A stretch of DNA of 64,000 nt. It comes from Streptomyces phaeofaciens. Its GTDB lineage: Bacteria; Actinomycetota; Actinomycetes; Streptomycetales; Streptomycetaceae. The stretch is taken from the NCBI RefSeq assembly GCF_014648915.1, contig NZ_BMSA01000017.1, forward strand, positions 62,001-126,000, read 5' to 3'. Positions 25,046-33,021 of this stretch are shown here, piece after piece (the first letter of the stretch is position 1; each line of letters starts with the position of its first letter). The notes under the pieces are model-generated. The model saw only the letters and a program-made list of their open reading frames with translations. It was not told the DNA's origin and did no database searches. Position numbers and translations under genes: made by a program.

Positions 25046-25587
25046 CGCGCTTCACCCAGGCGGAGCTGGAGGCCGCCCGCGACCGTCTCGTACCGGACGT
25101 CGTCGCGGGCGGTCTGCGTGTGCTGTTCTGCGGGATCAACCCGGGGCTGATGACGGCCGCGACCGGCCATCACTTCGCCCGCCCGGGCAACCGCTTCTGG
25201 CCGGTGCTGCACCTCTCCGGATTCACCCCGAGACTGCTGAAGCCGTCGGAGCAGGGCGAACTGCTGTCGTACGGGCTCGGCATCACCAATGTGGTGGCGC
25301 GGGCGACCGCGCGGGCCGACGAACTGAGCGCCGAGGAGTACCGCGAGGGCGGGCTGCTGCTGGCGGAGAAGGTGCGCGGGCTGAGGCCGCACTGGCTGGC
25401 CGTGGTGGGCGTGACCGCCTACCGGGCCGCGTTCGACGAGCGGAAGGCCGGGGTGGGGCCGCAGGAGCGGGTCATCGGGGACACGCGCGTATGGGTGCTG
25501 CCGAACCCCAGCGGGCTGAACGCGCACTGGACGGCGGAGACGATGGCGCGGGAGTACGCGCGACTGCGGGTGGCGGCCGAGGAGTAG
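25042..25587 (+). CDS. mug: Mismatch-specific uracil/thymine DNA glycosylase (probable CTG start)
   Basis: A MUG/TDG-family base-excision enzyme that removes U or T (and ethenocytosine) opposite G. The active-site loop GINPGLMTAATGHHFARPGN and the NPSGLNAHW motif are both present. No ATG or GTG precedes the catalytic strand: the first standard start (GTG 25120) would remove the segment that matches the N-terminus of E. coli Mug (APGLRVVFCGINPG). The CTG at 25042-25044 overlaps the purB stop as CTGA, the same geometry as ATGA coupling, and gives a 181-residue protein. I therefore place the start there, with moderate confidence. Confidence 0.85.
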   Translation: MTRFTQAELEAARDRLVPDVVAGGLRVLFCGINPGLMTAATGHHFARPGNRFWPVLHLSGFTPRLLKPSEQGELLSYGLGITNVVARATARADELSAEEYREGGLLLAEKVRGLRPHWLAVVGVTAYRAAFDERKAGVGPQERVIGDTRVWVLPNPSGLNAHWTAETMAREYARLRVAAEE

Positions 25588-25647
25588 TGGTTCCGGGTCC
25601 GGGTCCGGGTCCGGGTCAGCAGGATCCGGGTCGGGTCAGGATCCGGG
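25588..25647. repeat. GGGTCC/GGATCC-rich short tandem repeat
   Basis: GGTTCC then repeated CGGGTC units (about 25590-25645) fill the gap between convergent mug and the hypothetical gene. It is a simple-sequence tract with no other feature. Confidence 0.65.
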
Positions 25648-26091
25648 TCAGGGCGGGTCGATCTCCGTGACCAGCGCGAGGAGTTCGAAGGGCAGTTCCC
25701 TGTCCCACTGGGAGACGCCCAGGGCGACCCAGCGTGCCGAGCCCGGATGCCGCCACAGATGGACGTCCGGGACGTGCTGGCTGAGCCAGGCCCAGGGCCG
25801 GGGTATGTCCTCGCCGTCCATCGAGCGCTCCAGGGTGCGGGCGAGGCTGATGTGGTGCGGCGGGCCCCAGCGGTCGGTCAGCCGCTCCCTCAGGCCGTCC
25901 CGGTCGGCCTCGTACTGGTCCTCCGTCTCCTCCCGCCGTGTGCCGTCGTCGTCCCAGAAGTCGTCGCTGGTCTCTAAGGCGGCGACGAGATACCCGGGAC
26001 CGCCCTGCCCCGCGTCCGTGCCGCCGTGCTCCCGGGGGAAGTCCCGGGAGCACAGCAGGTCGACGGTGGCGAGGCAGCGCGCGATGTCCAT
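25648..26091 (-). CDS. Conserved hypothetical acidic protein
   Basis: A 147-residue soluble protein from the ATG at 26091 that is rich in acidic and aromatic residues (FWDDDGTRREETEDQYEADR in the middle). It has no signal peptide, membrane segment or known motif. In-frame GTG (26115) and TTG (26121) starts would add 8-10 residues and include a TTA codon at 26101-26103; ribosome sites are weak for all choices. It lies 68 bases after the ABC-2 permease in the same direction and might be the end of that operon. I do not recognise the family. Confidence 0.7.
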   Translation of the reverse strand: MDIARCLATVDLLCSRDFPREHGGTDAGQGGPGYLVAALETSDDFWDDDGTRREETEDQYEADRDGLRERLTDRWGPPHHISLARTLERSMDGEDIPRPWAWLSQHVPDVHLWRHPGSARWVALGVSQWDRELPFELLALVTEIDPP

Positions 26092-26159
26092 GCGTTCCAG
26101 TAAACCGGCCGCCACTGACAATTGGCGTGGTGTCAGGGGCTCGGCGGCGTCCCGGTGGC

Positions 26160-26885
26160 TCAGGCGTCCCGGCGCCGCAGGCTCCATGCCCCGGCGAGCA
26201 GCGCGGCGGCCGTCCACAGCGCGGTCACGGCCAGTCCGGACCACGGGCCCAACGATCCGTCGTACGTCTCGTACAGCACCACCTGGCCCGCCCGGTCGGG
26301 CAGGAAGTCGGTGGCGCCGCCGGCGGTGTCGCCGATCACGAACGACACGACGAGGACGAACGGGATCAGCACGGACAGCGCGCCCGCCCCGCTGCGCAGC
26401 AGGGCCGTGAGGCCGGCCGCGAGCAGCGCCATCAGCGTGAGGTAGATCCCGCAGCCCACGACCCCGCGCACCTGCTCGCCCGAGGTGAGGCCGTTCGCCG
26501 CGTCGCCGAGGCCGGCGCGCGCGGCGACGAGAGCCGCGAGGGCGGTGACCAGGCCGACGGCCAGCACCGGCAGGGCGATGGCGGTCGCCTTGGCCGCGAA
26601 CCACCGGCCCCGGCGCGGGACAGCGGCGAGCGAGAGCCGCAGCGCGCCGCCGTGGAACTCCGAGGACACCGCCGTCGCGCCGAAGGAGACGGCGGCGATC
26701 TGGCCGGGCATGACTCCGGAGAGCGCCATGAACAGGGGGTCGAACTCCGGGTCGGACGTCTCGGAGCCGCCGGCGATCGCGGAGAACGCCGTGGTGGCCG
26801 CGAACAGCGCCAACAGCGTGCCGGGAAGCGAGCGGAGGGTGCGGATCTTCAGCCACTCGGAGTGCAGGACGGGTGCGAACGACAT
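26160..26885 (-). CDS. ABC-2-type transporter permease
   Basis: A 241-residue permease with six hydrophobic segments (about 20-38, 60-78, 100-122, 142-165, 170-190, 215-235). It opens with SEWLKIRTLRSLPGTLLALF, the typical amphipathic start of ABC-2 permeases paired with antibiotic-type exporters. It starts 1 base after the ATPase stop, so the two form one exporter. It is divergent from a two-component system that probably controls the pair. Confidence 0.9.
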   Translation of the reverse strand: MSFAPVLHSEWLKIRTLRSLPGTLLALFAATTAFSAIAGGSETSDPEFDPLFMALSGVMPGQIAAVSFGATAVSSEFHGGALRLSLAAVPRRGRWFAAKATAIALPVLAVGLVTALAALVAARAGLGDAANGLTSGEQVRGVVGCGIYLTLMALLAAGLTALLRSGAGALSVLIPFVLVVSFVIGDTAGGATDFLPDRAGQVVLYETYDGSLGPWSGLAVTALWTAAALLAGAWSLRRRDA

Positions 26886-26886
26886 G

Positions 26887-27807
26887 TCAGGCCTCCTGCG
26901 GCTGGGCGGTGAACTCGGTCTCGGTGGACGTCAGATCGAGGTAGGCCTGTTCCAGCGTGGCCTCCTCCGAGGACAGTTCGAGGACGGGCACACCGGCGGC
27001 GGACACCAGCCGTCCGATGTCGTCCACCCGCGCGTGCTCCACGGTCCAGTGCCCCGCCTCGTGCTCCACGGCGTCGTGGCCGCCGCGTGCGAGGGCGCTC
27101 GTCAGCGCGGCCGGGTCGGTGGTGCGGATCCGTACCCGGGGCCGCACGCGCGCGTGGATGAACTCCCGCATCGGGGTGTCGGCCAGCAGGCGTCCCCGGC
27201 CCAGGACCACCAGGTGGTCGGCGAAGGACGCGGTCTCGTTCATGAGGTGGCTGGAGACCAGCACCGTGCGCCCCTCCCCCGCGAGCCGGCGCAGCAGCCG
27301 CCGGATCCAGATGATGCCCTCCGGGTCCAGACCGTTGGAGGGCTCGTCCAGCATGACCACCCCGGGATCGCCGAGCAGGGCGGCCGCGATGCCCAGCCGC
27401 TGACGCATGCCCAGCGAGTACGTCCGCACCCGGCGGCGGGCGACCGCCGCGAGACCGGTCTCCTCCAGCACCTCGTCGGCCCGGCGCTGCGGTAGCCGGT
27501 TGCTGGCGGCCAGGGTCCGCAGATGGTCACGGGCGGTACGGGAGCCGTGCGCGGCCTGCGCGTCGAGCAGGGCGCCGACGTGCCGCAGGGGTTCGCGGAG
27601 GGTGGCGTAGGCGTGGCCGCCGAGGGTGGCGGAGCCGGAGGTCGGCCGGTCGAGGCCGAGCACCAGCCGCATGGTGGTGGACTTCCCTGCGCCGTTGGGG
27701 CCGAGGAAGCCGGTGACACGGCCGGGGAGGACGTCGAAGGTGAGGTCGTCCACGGCTCGCCGGGTGCCGTACTCCTTGGTGAGATCGCGGACTTCGATGC
27801 TGGTCAT
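26887..27807 (-). CDS. ABC transporter ATP-binding protein (DrrA/CcmA type)
   Basis: A 306-residue ATPase with Walker A GPNGAGKST (about 38-46), signature YSLGMRQRLGIA, Walker B VVMLDEPSNGLDPEG and a C-terminal DUF4162-like domain of ~80 residues as in DrrA exporters. The ATG at 27807 was chosen because MTSIEVRDLTKEYG is the usual opening; the frame continues upstream but through the divergent promoter. With the permease it should export a lipophilic molecule or contribute resistance. Confidence 0.94.
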   Translation of the reverse strand: MTSIEVRDLTKEYGTRRAVDDLTFDVLPGRVTGFLGPNGAGKSTTMRLVLGLDRPTSGSATLGGHAYATLREPLRHVGALLDAQAAHGSRTARDHLRTLAASNRLPQRRADEVLEETGLAAVARRRVRTYSLGMRQRLGIAAALLGDPGVVMLDEPSNGLDPEGIIWIRRLLRRLAGEGRTVLVSSHLMNETASFADHLVVLGRGRLLADTPMREFIHARVRPRVRIRTTDPAALTSALARGGHDAVEHEAGHWTVEHARVDDIGRLVSAAGVPVLELSSEEATLEQAYLDLTSTETEFTAQPQEA

Positions 27808-27915
27808 GGCAGGAGCATGGCCGCCGGGCGGGGGCCGGGACCTCCCCCGCCGGTGGAGATCGTCTCCCCCGTGCGGGGGAGGTCCGTTGTCGGTGGCGGC
27901 TGGCACGATGGCTGC
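27808..27915. promoter_or_regulatory. Divergent control region with a nested palindrome
   Basis: GACCTCCCCCGC (27839-27850) pairs with GCGGGGGAGGTC (27873-27884). Inside, GGAGA-tcg-TCTCC (27855-27867) shares the same centre at about 27861. This two-layer dyad lies between the ABC exporter and the histidine kinase and is the likely binding site of the NarL-type regulator at 29103 (inference). Confidence 0.6.
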
Positions 27916-29088
27916 ATGGTCCGCATGATCCGCATGATCCGCCCGTTCACCCGGGCGGTGACGTACACACGGTGGCTGCATCTGTTCATGGCCGTCGTGT
28001 GGCCCGCCGTGTGGTACCTCATCGACAACACCCGGATGTACCTGGCGGCCCTCCTGCTGGCCCTGGCCGGGCTCGTGCCCGCGATGCGGGTCGTGGAGGG
28101 CCTCCAGGCGCGGCTGCTGCTGACCGGGCAGCGGCACGACGGGCCGGACACGGGGATCGTGGTGACGCCGGCGGTCACCTGGGGCGACCGGGGCCGCACC
28201 GTCCTCTGGCTCCAGACGCGGCTGTTCCTGGGCGGTGCGGTCGCCTTCCTCACCGTCCATCTTCCCATGCTCACCGACGACCTGGTGCGCACGGCCCGGG
28301 GCGGCGGCCCCGACCCCGCCACGTTCGTCCAGGTTCCGGGCCACCACTGGTGGTACGCGCTGCTGGCGCCCCTCCCCCTGGTCGCGCTGGCGGCCGTCGT
28401 GGTCGCCGCCGGGAAGCTGATCACGGTCGTCGCCCGGCACCTGCTGGGTCCCTCCCCCACGGAGCGGCTCGCCGCGCTGGAGGAGCGCACCGAACAACTC
28501 CTGGAGCGCAACCGGATCGCCCGCGAGCTGCACGACTCGATCGGCCACGCGCTGACCGTCGCGGTGGTGCAGGCCGGTGCCGCGCGCGCGGCGCGCGATC
28601 CCGCGTTCACCGACAGGGCGCTGGACGCGATCGAGGAGACGGGCCGGGCCGCCCTGGAGGACCTGGAGCGGGTGCTGGGCGTGCTGCGCGAGTCGGGGCG
28701 GCCGGTGAGCGGCCGGCCGACGCTTGCCGACGCCGACCGGCTCCTGGAGTCCGCCCGCGCCTCCGGGGCGAAGGTCGACGCGGATCTGGCCGGGCCGCTG
28801 GAGACCCTTCCGGGTCCGCTGTCCCGCGAGGGGTACCGCATCCTCCAGGAGTCGCTGACGAACGTGCTGCGGCACGCGGGCGCCGTCCCGGTCAGGGTGC
28901 GCGTCGAGGTCGGCGGTGGATCGCTCGGCCTGGAGGTCCGCAATCCGCTGACCGTCGGGATACCCGGGCCCGGCCGGGGCAGCGGTCTGCGCGGGATACG
29001 CGAGCGCGCGGCCCTGCTCGGCGGCCACGCGCACACGGGACCGCACGAAGGGGACTGGCGGGTGCGTGTGGAGCTGCCGCTGCGCTGA
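27916..29088 (+). CDS. NarL-type sensor histidine kinase (HisKA_3)
   Basis: A 390-residue membrane kinase with four membrane segments (about 21-36, 41-57, 103-119, 149-170) and then the HisKA_3 dimerisation segment with phospho-accepting H206 in IARELHDSIGHALT. A HATPase_c domain ends it, with N-box LQESLTNVLRHAG and G-box GRGSGLRGIRERA. The sensing loops are short, so the signal probably lies in or at the membrane, as in antibiotic-responsive systems. The response regulator follows after 14 bases. The ATG at 27916 is the first of several near-repeated ATGATCCGC units. Confidence 0.93.
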   Translation: MVRMIRMIRPFTRAVTYTRWLHLFMAVVWPAVWYLIDNTRMYLAALLLALAGLVPAMRVVEGLQARLLLTGQRHDGPDTGIVVTPAVTWGDRGRTVLWLQTRLFLGGAVAFLTVHLPMLTDDLVRTARGGGPDPATFVQVPGHHWWYALLAPLPLVALAAVVVAAGKLITVVARHLLGPSPTERLAALEERTEQLLERNRIARELHDSIGHALTVAVVQAGAARAARDPAFTDRALDAIEETGRAALEDLERVLGVLRESGRPVSGRPTLADADRLLESARASGAKVDADLAGPLETLPGPLSREGYRILQESLTNVLRHAGAVPVRVRVEVGGGSLGLEVRNPLTVGIPGPGRGSGLRGIRERAALLGGHAHTGPHEGDWRVRVELPLR

Positions 29089-29102
29089 TCTACGCTGGCC
29101 GG

Positions 29103-29765
29103 ATGCCGGTGACCGTACTGCTCGTCGACGACGAACCCCTGGTCCGCGCGGGGTTGCGGGCCGTGCTGGAGGCACAGCCCGACATCGAGGTCGTCGGTGA
29201 GGCGGCGGACGGGGCGGCGGTGATCCCGCTGGTGCGCCGGCTGCGGCCCGACGTGGTCGCCATGGACGTACGGATGCCGCTGATGGACGGCATCGAGGCC
29301 ACGCGCGCGGTGCTGCGGATGGTGGACGGGCCGCCCAGGATCCTCGTCGTGACGACCTTCGAGAACGACGAGTACGTGTACGAGGCGCTGCGCGCGGGCG
29401 CGGACGGATTCCTGCTGAAGCGGGCCCGGCCCGCCGAGATCGTGCACGCGGTGCGGCTGGTCGCGGAGGGCGAGTCGCTGCTGTTCCCGGCGTCGGTGCG
29501 GCGGCTGGCGGCCGAGTACGGCGACGGGGGCGGCAATCGCGCCGCCCGGGACACGCTGGAGCGGGCCCGGCTGACCGAACGGGAGGCGGAGGTGCTGCGG
29601 CTGATGGCGCGCGGGCTGTCCAACGCGGAGATCGCCGCGCGGCTCGTGGTGGGCACGGAGACCGTCAAGTCGCATGTGAGCGGGGTGCTGGCGAAGCTCG
29701 GGGCGCGGGACCGCACTCAGGCGGTGATCACGGCGTACGAGTCGGGGTTCGTGGCGCCGGGCTGA
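29103..29765 (+). CDS. NarL/LuxR-type response regulator
   Basis: A 220-residue regulator. The receiver domain (1-120) has the acidic pair D9/D10, phospho-acceptor D55 in AMDVRMP and the conserved Lys in FLLKR. A LuxR helix-turn-helix follows at about 155-215 (LTEREAEVLRLMARGLSNAEIAARL). It forms a two-component system with the kinase upstream and probably controls the divergent ABC exporter. Confidence 0.95.
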   Translation: MPVTVLLVDDEPLVRAGLRAVLEAQPDIEVVGEAADGAAVIPLVRRLRPDVVAMDVRMPLMDGIEATRAVLRMVDGPPRILVVTTFENDEYVYEALRAGADGFLLKRARPAEIVHAVRLVAEGESLLFPASVRRLAAEYGDGGGNRAARDTLERARLTEREAEVLRLMARGLSNAEIAARLVVGTETVKSHVSGVLAKLGARDRTQAVITAYESGFVAPG

Positions 29766-29863
29766 GCCGCCGCGGGCGGCGGCCTGTGCGATTCCGCACT
29801 CGCCGGGGTGCGCCGGGCCGAGTACGATCCGCCCAACACGCGCACGAGCTGGGAGGAAGGACG

Positions 29864-31036
29864 TTGGGGCGGCTGACCGGCGGGGACCCCTCGCTGCTGC
29901 GAAGGATCAACTCCGCGGTGGTGCTGCACGCTCTGCGTGCCGCGGACTGCGCGACGCTGACGGAGATCACCCGGGTGACGGGACTGTCCCGGCCGACCGT
30001 CGAGGGAGTGGTCGAGGACCTGATAACGGCCGGACTCGTCGTCGAGAAGGCGGCCGACGAGAGTGTCGCCCGGCGGCAGGGGCGGCCCGCGCGGCGGTTC
30101 CGGTTCCGGGCCGAGGCCGGTCATCTGCTGGGCCTGGAGATCGGGCCGCACCGGGTGGCCGCGCTGCTGGCCGACCTGGACGGCCGGGTGCTGGGCGCGC
30201 AGGCCAAGGACGTCGACGAGTCGGCGCCGGCGGACGAGCGGCTGGAGCGGCTGCGCACCGCGGTCGCCGAACTGCTGCGCCGGGCGGGTGTGCCGCGCAG
30301 CTCCCTGCGGGCCGTGGGGGTCGCGACCCCGGGGATCGTCGAGGCGGACGGGACGATACGGCTGGGCACCGCGCTGCCGGAGTGGACGGGGCTGCGGCTG
30401 GGTGAACGCCTGAGCCGTTCCTTCAAGTGCCCGGTGCTGGTGGAGAACGACGCCAACGCGGCGGCCGTGGCCGAGCACTGGAAGGGCTGCGCCACCGAGT
30501 CCGACGACGTGGTGTTCGTCCTGGCCGGGCTGAGCCCGGGTGCCGGCTCGCTGATCGGCGGGCGGCTGCACCGGGGGTACGGCGGGGCGGCCGGGGAGAT
30601 CGGCGCGCTGCACCTGCTGGGCCGTGAGGTGACCCCGGAGACGCTGCTGTCCACCACGGACGAGCCGCTGCACCCGCTGGACGAGCAGGCCGTGGCCGAG
30701 GTGTTCGCGAAGGCCCGCGAGGGCGACCAGCGGGCCCGGGCGGCCGTGGACCGCTTCCTTCAGCGGCTCGTCCACGACGTGGCGGCGCTGGTGCTGGCCC
30801 TGGACCCGGAACTCGTCGTCATCGGCGGCTGGGCGGCCGGTCTCGACGGTGTGCTGGAGCCGCTGCGGCGGGAGTTGGCGCGGTACTGTCTGCGGCCGCC
30901 GAAGGTGGCACTGTCGCTGCTCGGTGAGGCGGTGGTGGCGACGGGCGCGCTGCGGCTGGCCCTCGACCATGTGGAGGAGCAGCTGTTCGCGGTGGAGGGG
31001 ACGGTGACGGGCCGCGGCGCGGTGGGCCGTCCATGA
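29864..31036 (+). CDS. ROK-family transcriptional regulator lacking the zinc motif
   Basis: A 390-residue protein with an N-terminal MarR-like winged helix (LTEITRVTGLSRPTVEGVVEDL) and a ROK sugar-kinase-like domain with VGVATPGIV and ENDANAAAVAEHW. The zinc-binding CxCGxxGCxE motif that normally follows GEIG is replaced by GALHLLGREVTPETLLS, so sugar binding or phosphorylation may be lost. The TTG at 29864 was chosen for its upstream GGGAGGAAGG; the in-frame ATG at 29786 adds an unconserved Arg-rich stretch. Sugar-responsive repression is the family role. Confidence 0.88.
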   Translation: MGRLTGGDPSLLRRINSAVVLHALRAADCATLTEITRVTGLSRPTVEGVVEDLITAGLVVEKAADESVARRQGRPARRFRFRAEAGHLLGLEIGPHRVAALLADLDGRVLGAQAKDVDESAPADERLERLRTAVAELLRRAGVPRSSLRAVGVATPGIVEADGTIRLGTALPEWTGLRLGERLSRSFKCPVLVENDANAAAVAEHWKGCATESDDVVFVLAGLSPGAGSLIGGRLHRGYGGAAGEIGALHLLGREVTPETLLSTTDEPLHPLDEQAVAEVFAKAREGDQRARAAVDRFLQRLVHDVAALVLALDPELVVIGGWAAGLDGVLEPLRRELARYCLRPPKVALSLLGEAVVATGALRLALDHVEEQLFAVEGTVTGRGAVGRP

Positions 31037-31043
31037 CGCACGC

Positions 31044-31070
31044 CGCGCCCCGGAGAGGCTCCGGGGCGCG
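31044..31070. terminator. Bidirectional hairpin terminator
   Basis: Perfect 12-bp stem CGCGCCCCGGAG / CTCCGGGGCGCG with an AGG loop between the convergent ROK and GntR genes. Confidence 0.85.
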
Positions 31071-31113
31071 GTCGGGGTGACGTGTCGTCGAGGGGATGCC
31101 GGTTGGACGGCGT

Positions 31114-31875
31114 TCAGGACGCGCGGCGTTCCGGCCCGTGGTGTATCTCCACCCCGCCGGCCGCGCCGAACGTCAGGCGGCACGTGTCAGCGCGATAGGT
31201 CGCCACCGAGAGCGCGGCCGTGCGGCCGCCCGCGAAGAAGCGGGTGGTGACGACGAGGACGGGCGCGCCGGGCAGCCGGTCGAGTTCCCTGGCGTCGTCC
31301 GCGCGGGCCGAGCCCAGCTCCACGGCGCGGTCCTGGCGGTCGAGCTCCAGGCGCTGGAGCTCGCGCAGCACGGCACGCGCGCGTGCGGCCTGGGACGGGG
31401 CGTCGATCGCGGAGAGGTCGGGCACCGAGGTGTGCGGCACGTAGAGCAGTTCGGCGGCGACCGGCTGGCCCTGCGAGACCCGCGAGCGGCGCACGATGTG
31501 CACGGTCTCCTCGCGCGCGGTCTCCAGGGCCGCGGCGACGGCCGCCGGCGGGGCCGCGACCGCGCTGTCCACGGCCTGCCAGGCGTCGTCGCCCCCGCCG
31601 GGCCAGGCCTGCTCGCCGGTGCCGACGGCGACACCCATGCGGGGCGGCGCGACGGTCGTACCGACGCCGCGGCGGCGCTGGAGCCGGCCCTCCAGCTCCA
31701 GCTGCTCCAGGGCCTGACGGAGCGTCGCGCGGGCGACGCCGAAGCGGGCGGCCAGCTCACGCTCGTTCGGCAGGATCTCGCCGACCGTGAACTCGGAGTC
31801 GAGCGCCTCGCTGAGCACGGTCTTGAGATGCCAGTACTTCGGTTCCGGTACCGATTCCAGTTGCGTGGTCCCCAC
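31114..31875 (-). CDS. GntR-family regulator with UTRA domain (HutC/DasR subfamily)
   Basis: A 253-residue regulator: a GntR winged helix at about 10-75 (FTVGEILPNERELAARFGVARATLRQALEQL) and a UTRA effector domain at about 95-245 ending in the conserved TYRADTCRLTF. HutC-type members sense sugars, amino acids or their phosphates. The start is GTG at 31875 with GGAGGA upstream. The long AT-rich region before it (31920-31960) probably holds its own promoter and operator. It is divergent from the alpha/beta hydrolase. Confidence 0.9.
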   Translation of the reverse strand: MGTTQLESVPEPKYWHLKTVLSEALDSEFTVGEILPNERELAARFGVARATLRQALEQLELEGRLQRRRGVGTTVAPPRMGVAVGTGEQAWPGGGDDAWQAVDSAVAAPPAAVAAALETAREETVHIVRRSRVSQGQPVAAELLYVPHTSVPDLSAIDAPSQAARARAVLRELQRLELDRQDRAVELGSARADDARELDRLPGAPVLVVTTRFFAGGRTAALSVATYRADTCRLTFGAAGGVEIHHGPERRAS

Positions 31876-32190
31876 CCTGTCCTCCGCAATCGCCGTGGTC
31901 CCGCGGCGTTTTCGCGCCCTTGTTTATTAAAGGTTGTTGTACTTCTCAGCGACCATAGGGCGGCCCCCACCCTTGGTCAAGACCAATCCTCGATCCCTCC
32001 GGAGGCCACCGGACGCCCGGAAGCGGAGGTTTCACGGGGCGTTCGCACGGGCCCGGTTTCGTGACGTCGCGGCAAAGTTCCCGTCGCGAAAGGAGAAGGC
32101 CGGGTGACCCCCATGGGGCTACCCGGCAGTAGCAATTGCTGACAAGCTGTCTACGGCGTCCGTCCGCCAGTCCAGACGAGGAGCTCCCGC
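31876..32190. promoter_or_regulatory. Divergent intergenic region between GntR and hydrolase genes
   Basis: No gene is supported here. An AT-rich patch (31921-31950, TTTATTAAAGGTTGTTGTAC) looks like the GntR-side promoter. GCCGGGT pairs with ACCCGGC around 32100-32127, followed at 32131-32140 by the perfect palindrome AGCAATTGCT, a candidate operator for the hydrolase. Confidence 0.45.
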
Positions 32191-33021
32191 ATGACCGCCA
32201 CCGTCTCCTTCCCGGTGCCCACCCCCAGCGGCCCGCAGACCGTCACGGTCTCCTACGCGCGCGTGGGCAGCGGTGAACCGCTGCTCCTGCTGCACGGCAT
32301 CGGCCACCACCGGCAGGCCTGGGACCCCATAGTGGACATCCTCGCCACCGAACGCGACGTGATCGCCGTGGACCTGCCCGGCTTCGGCGCGTCCCCCGCC
32401 CTCCCGGACGGGCTGAACTACGACCTGCCGACCACGACCGCCGTGTTCGGCGCCTTCTGCGAGGCGCTGGAGCTGGACCGCCCGCACGTGGCCGGCAACT
32501 CCCTGGGCGGCCTGCTCGCCCTGGAGCTGGGCCGCGAGAAGCGCGCACGGTCCGTCACCGCGCTCTCCCCGGCCGGGTTCTGGTCCGAGGCCGAACGGCG
32601 GTACGCCTTCGGCATCCTGCTGACCATGCGCCGGATCTCCCGGCGGATGCCGCTGCCGCTCGTCGAGCGGCTGGCCCGCTCGGCGGCCGGCCGGACGGCC
32701 CTCACCAGCACCATCTACGCCCGTCCGGCCCGCCGTTCACCCGAGGCCGTGGTCGCCGAGACGCTGGCCCTTGCCCAGGCCACCGGGTTCGACCAGACCC
32801 TGCGGGCCGGCGGCTCCGTGCTGTTCACCGACGACGTCCCGGGGATCCCGGTCACCGTCGGCTGGGGCACCCGCGACTGGCTGCTCGTACGCCGCCAGGG
32901 CGTCCGCGCCAAGCAGGTCATCCCCCGCGCCCGCCTGGTACGGCTGCCCGGCTGCGGCCACTGCCCCATGAACGACGACCCGGCGCTCGTCGCACGCGTG
33001 ATCCTCGACGGGAGCCGCTGA
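32191..33021 (+). CDS. Alpha/beta-fold hydrolase
   Basis: A 276-residue intracellular alpha/beta hydrolase. The oxyanion segment LLLLHGIGHH, DLPGFGAS, nucleophile loop AGNSLGG, an acid in WGTRDW and the base His in LPGCGHCPMND complete the triad. It resembles MhpC-like C-C or ester hydrolases; the substrate is unknown. The ATG at 32191 has GAGGAG upstream. Its last ~285 bases are antisense to the extended 3' end of the EamA gene. Confidence 0.9.
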   Translation: MTATVSFPVPTPSGPQTVTVSYARVGSGEPLLLLHGIGHHRQAWDPIVDILATERDVIAVDLPGFGASPALPDGLNYDLPTTTAVFGAFCEALELDRPHVAGNSLGGLLALELGREKRARSVTALSPAGFWSEAERRYAFGILLTMRRISRRMPLPLVERLARSAAGRTALTSTIYARPARRSPEAVVAETLALAQATGFDQTLRAGGSVLFTDDVPGIPVTVGWGTRDWLLVRRQGVRAKQVIPRARLVRLPGCGHCPMNDDPALVARVILDGSR

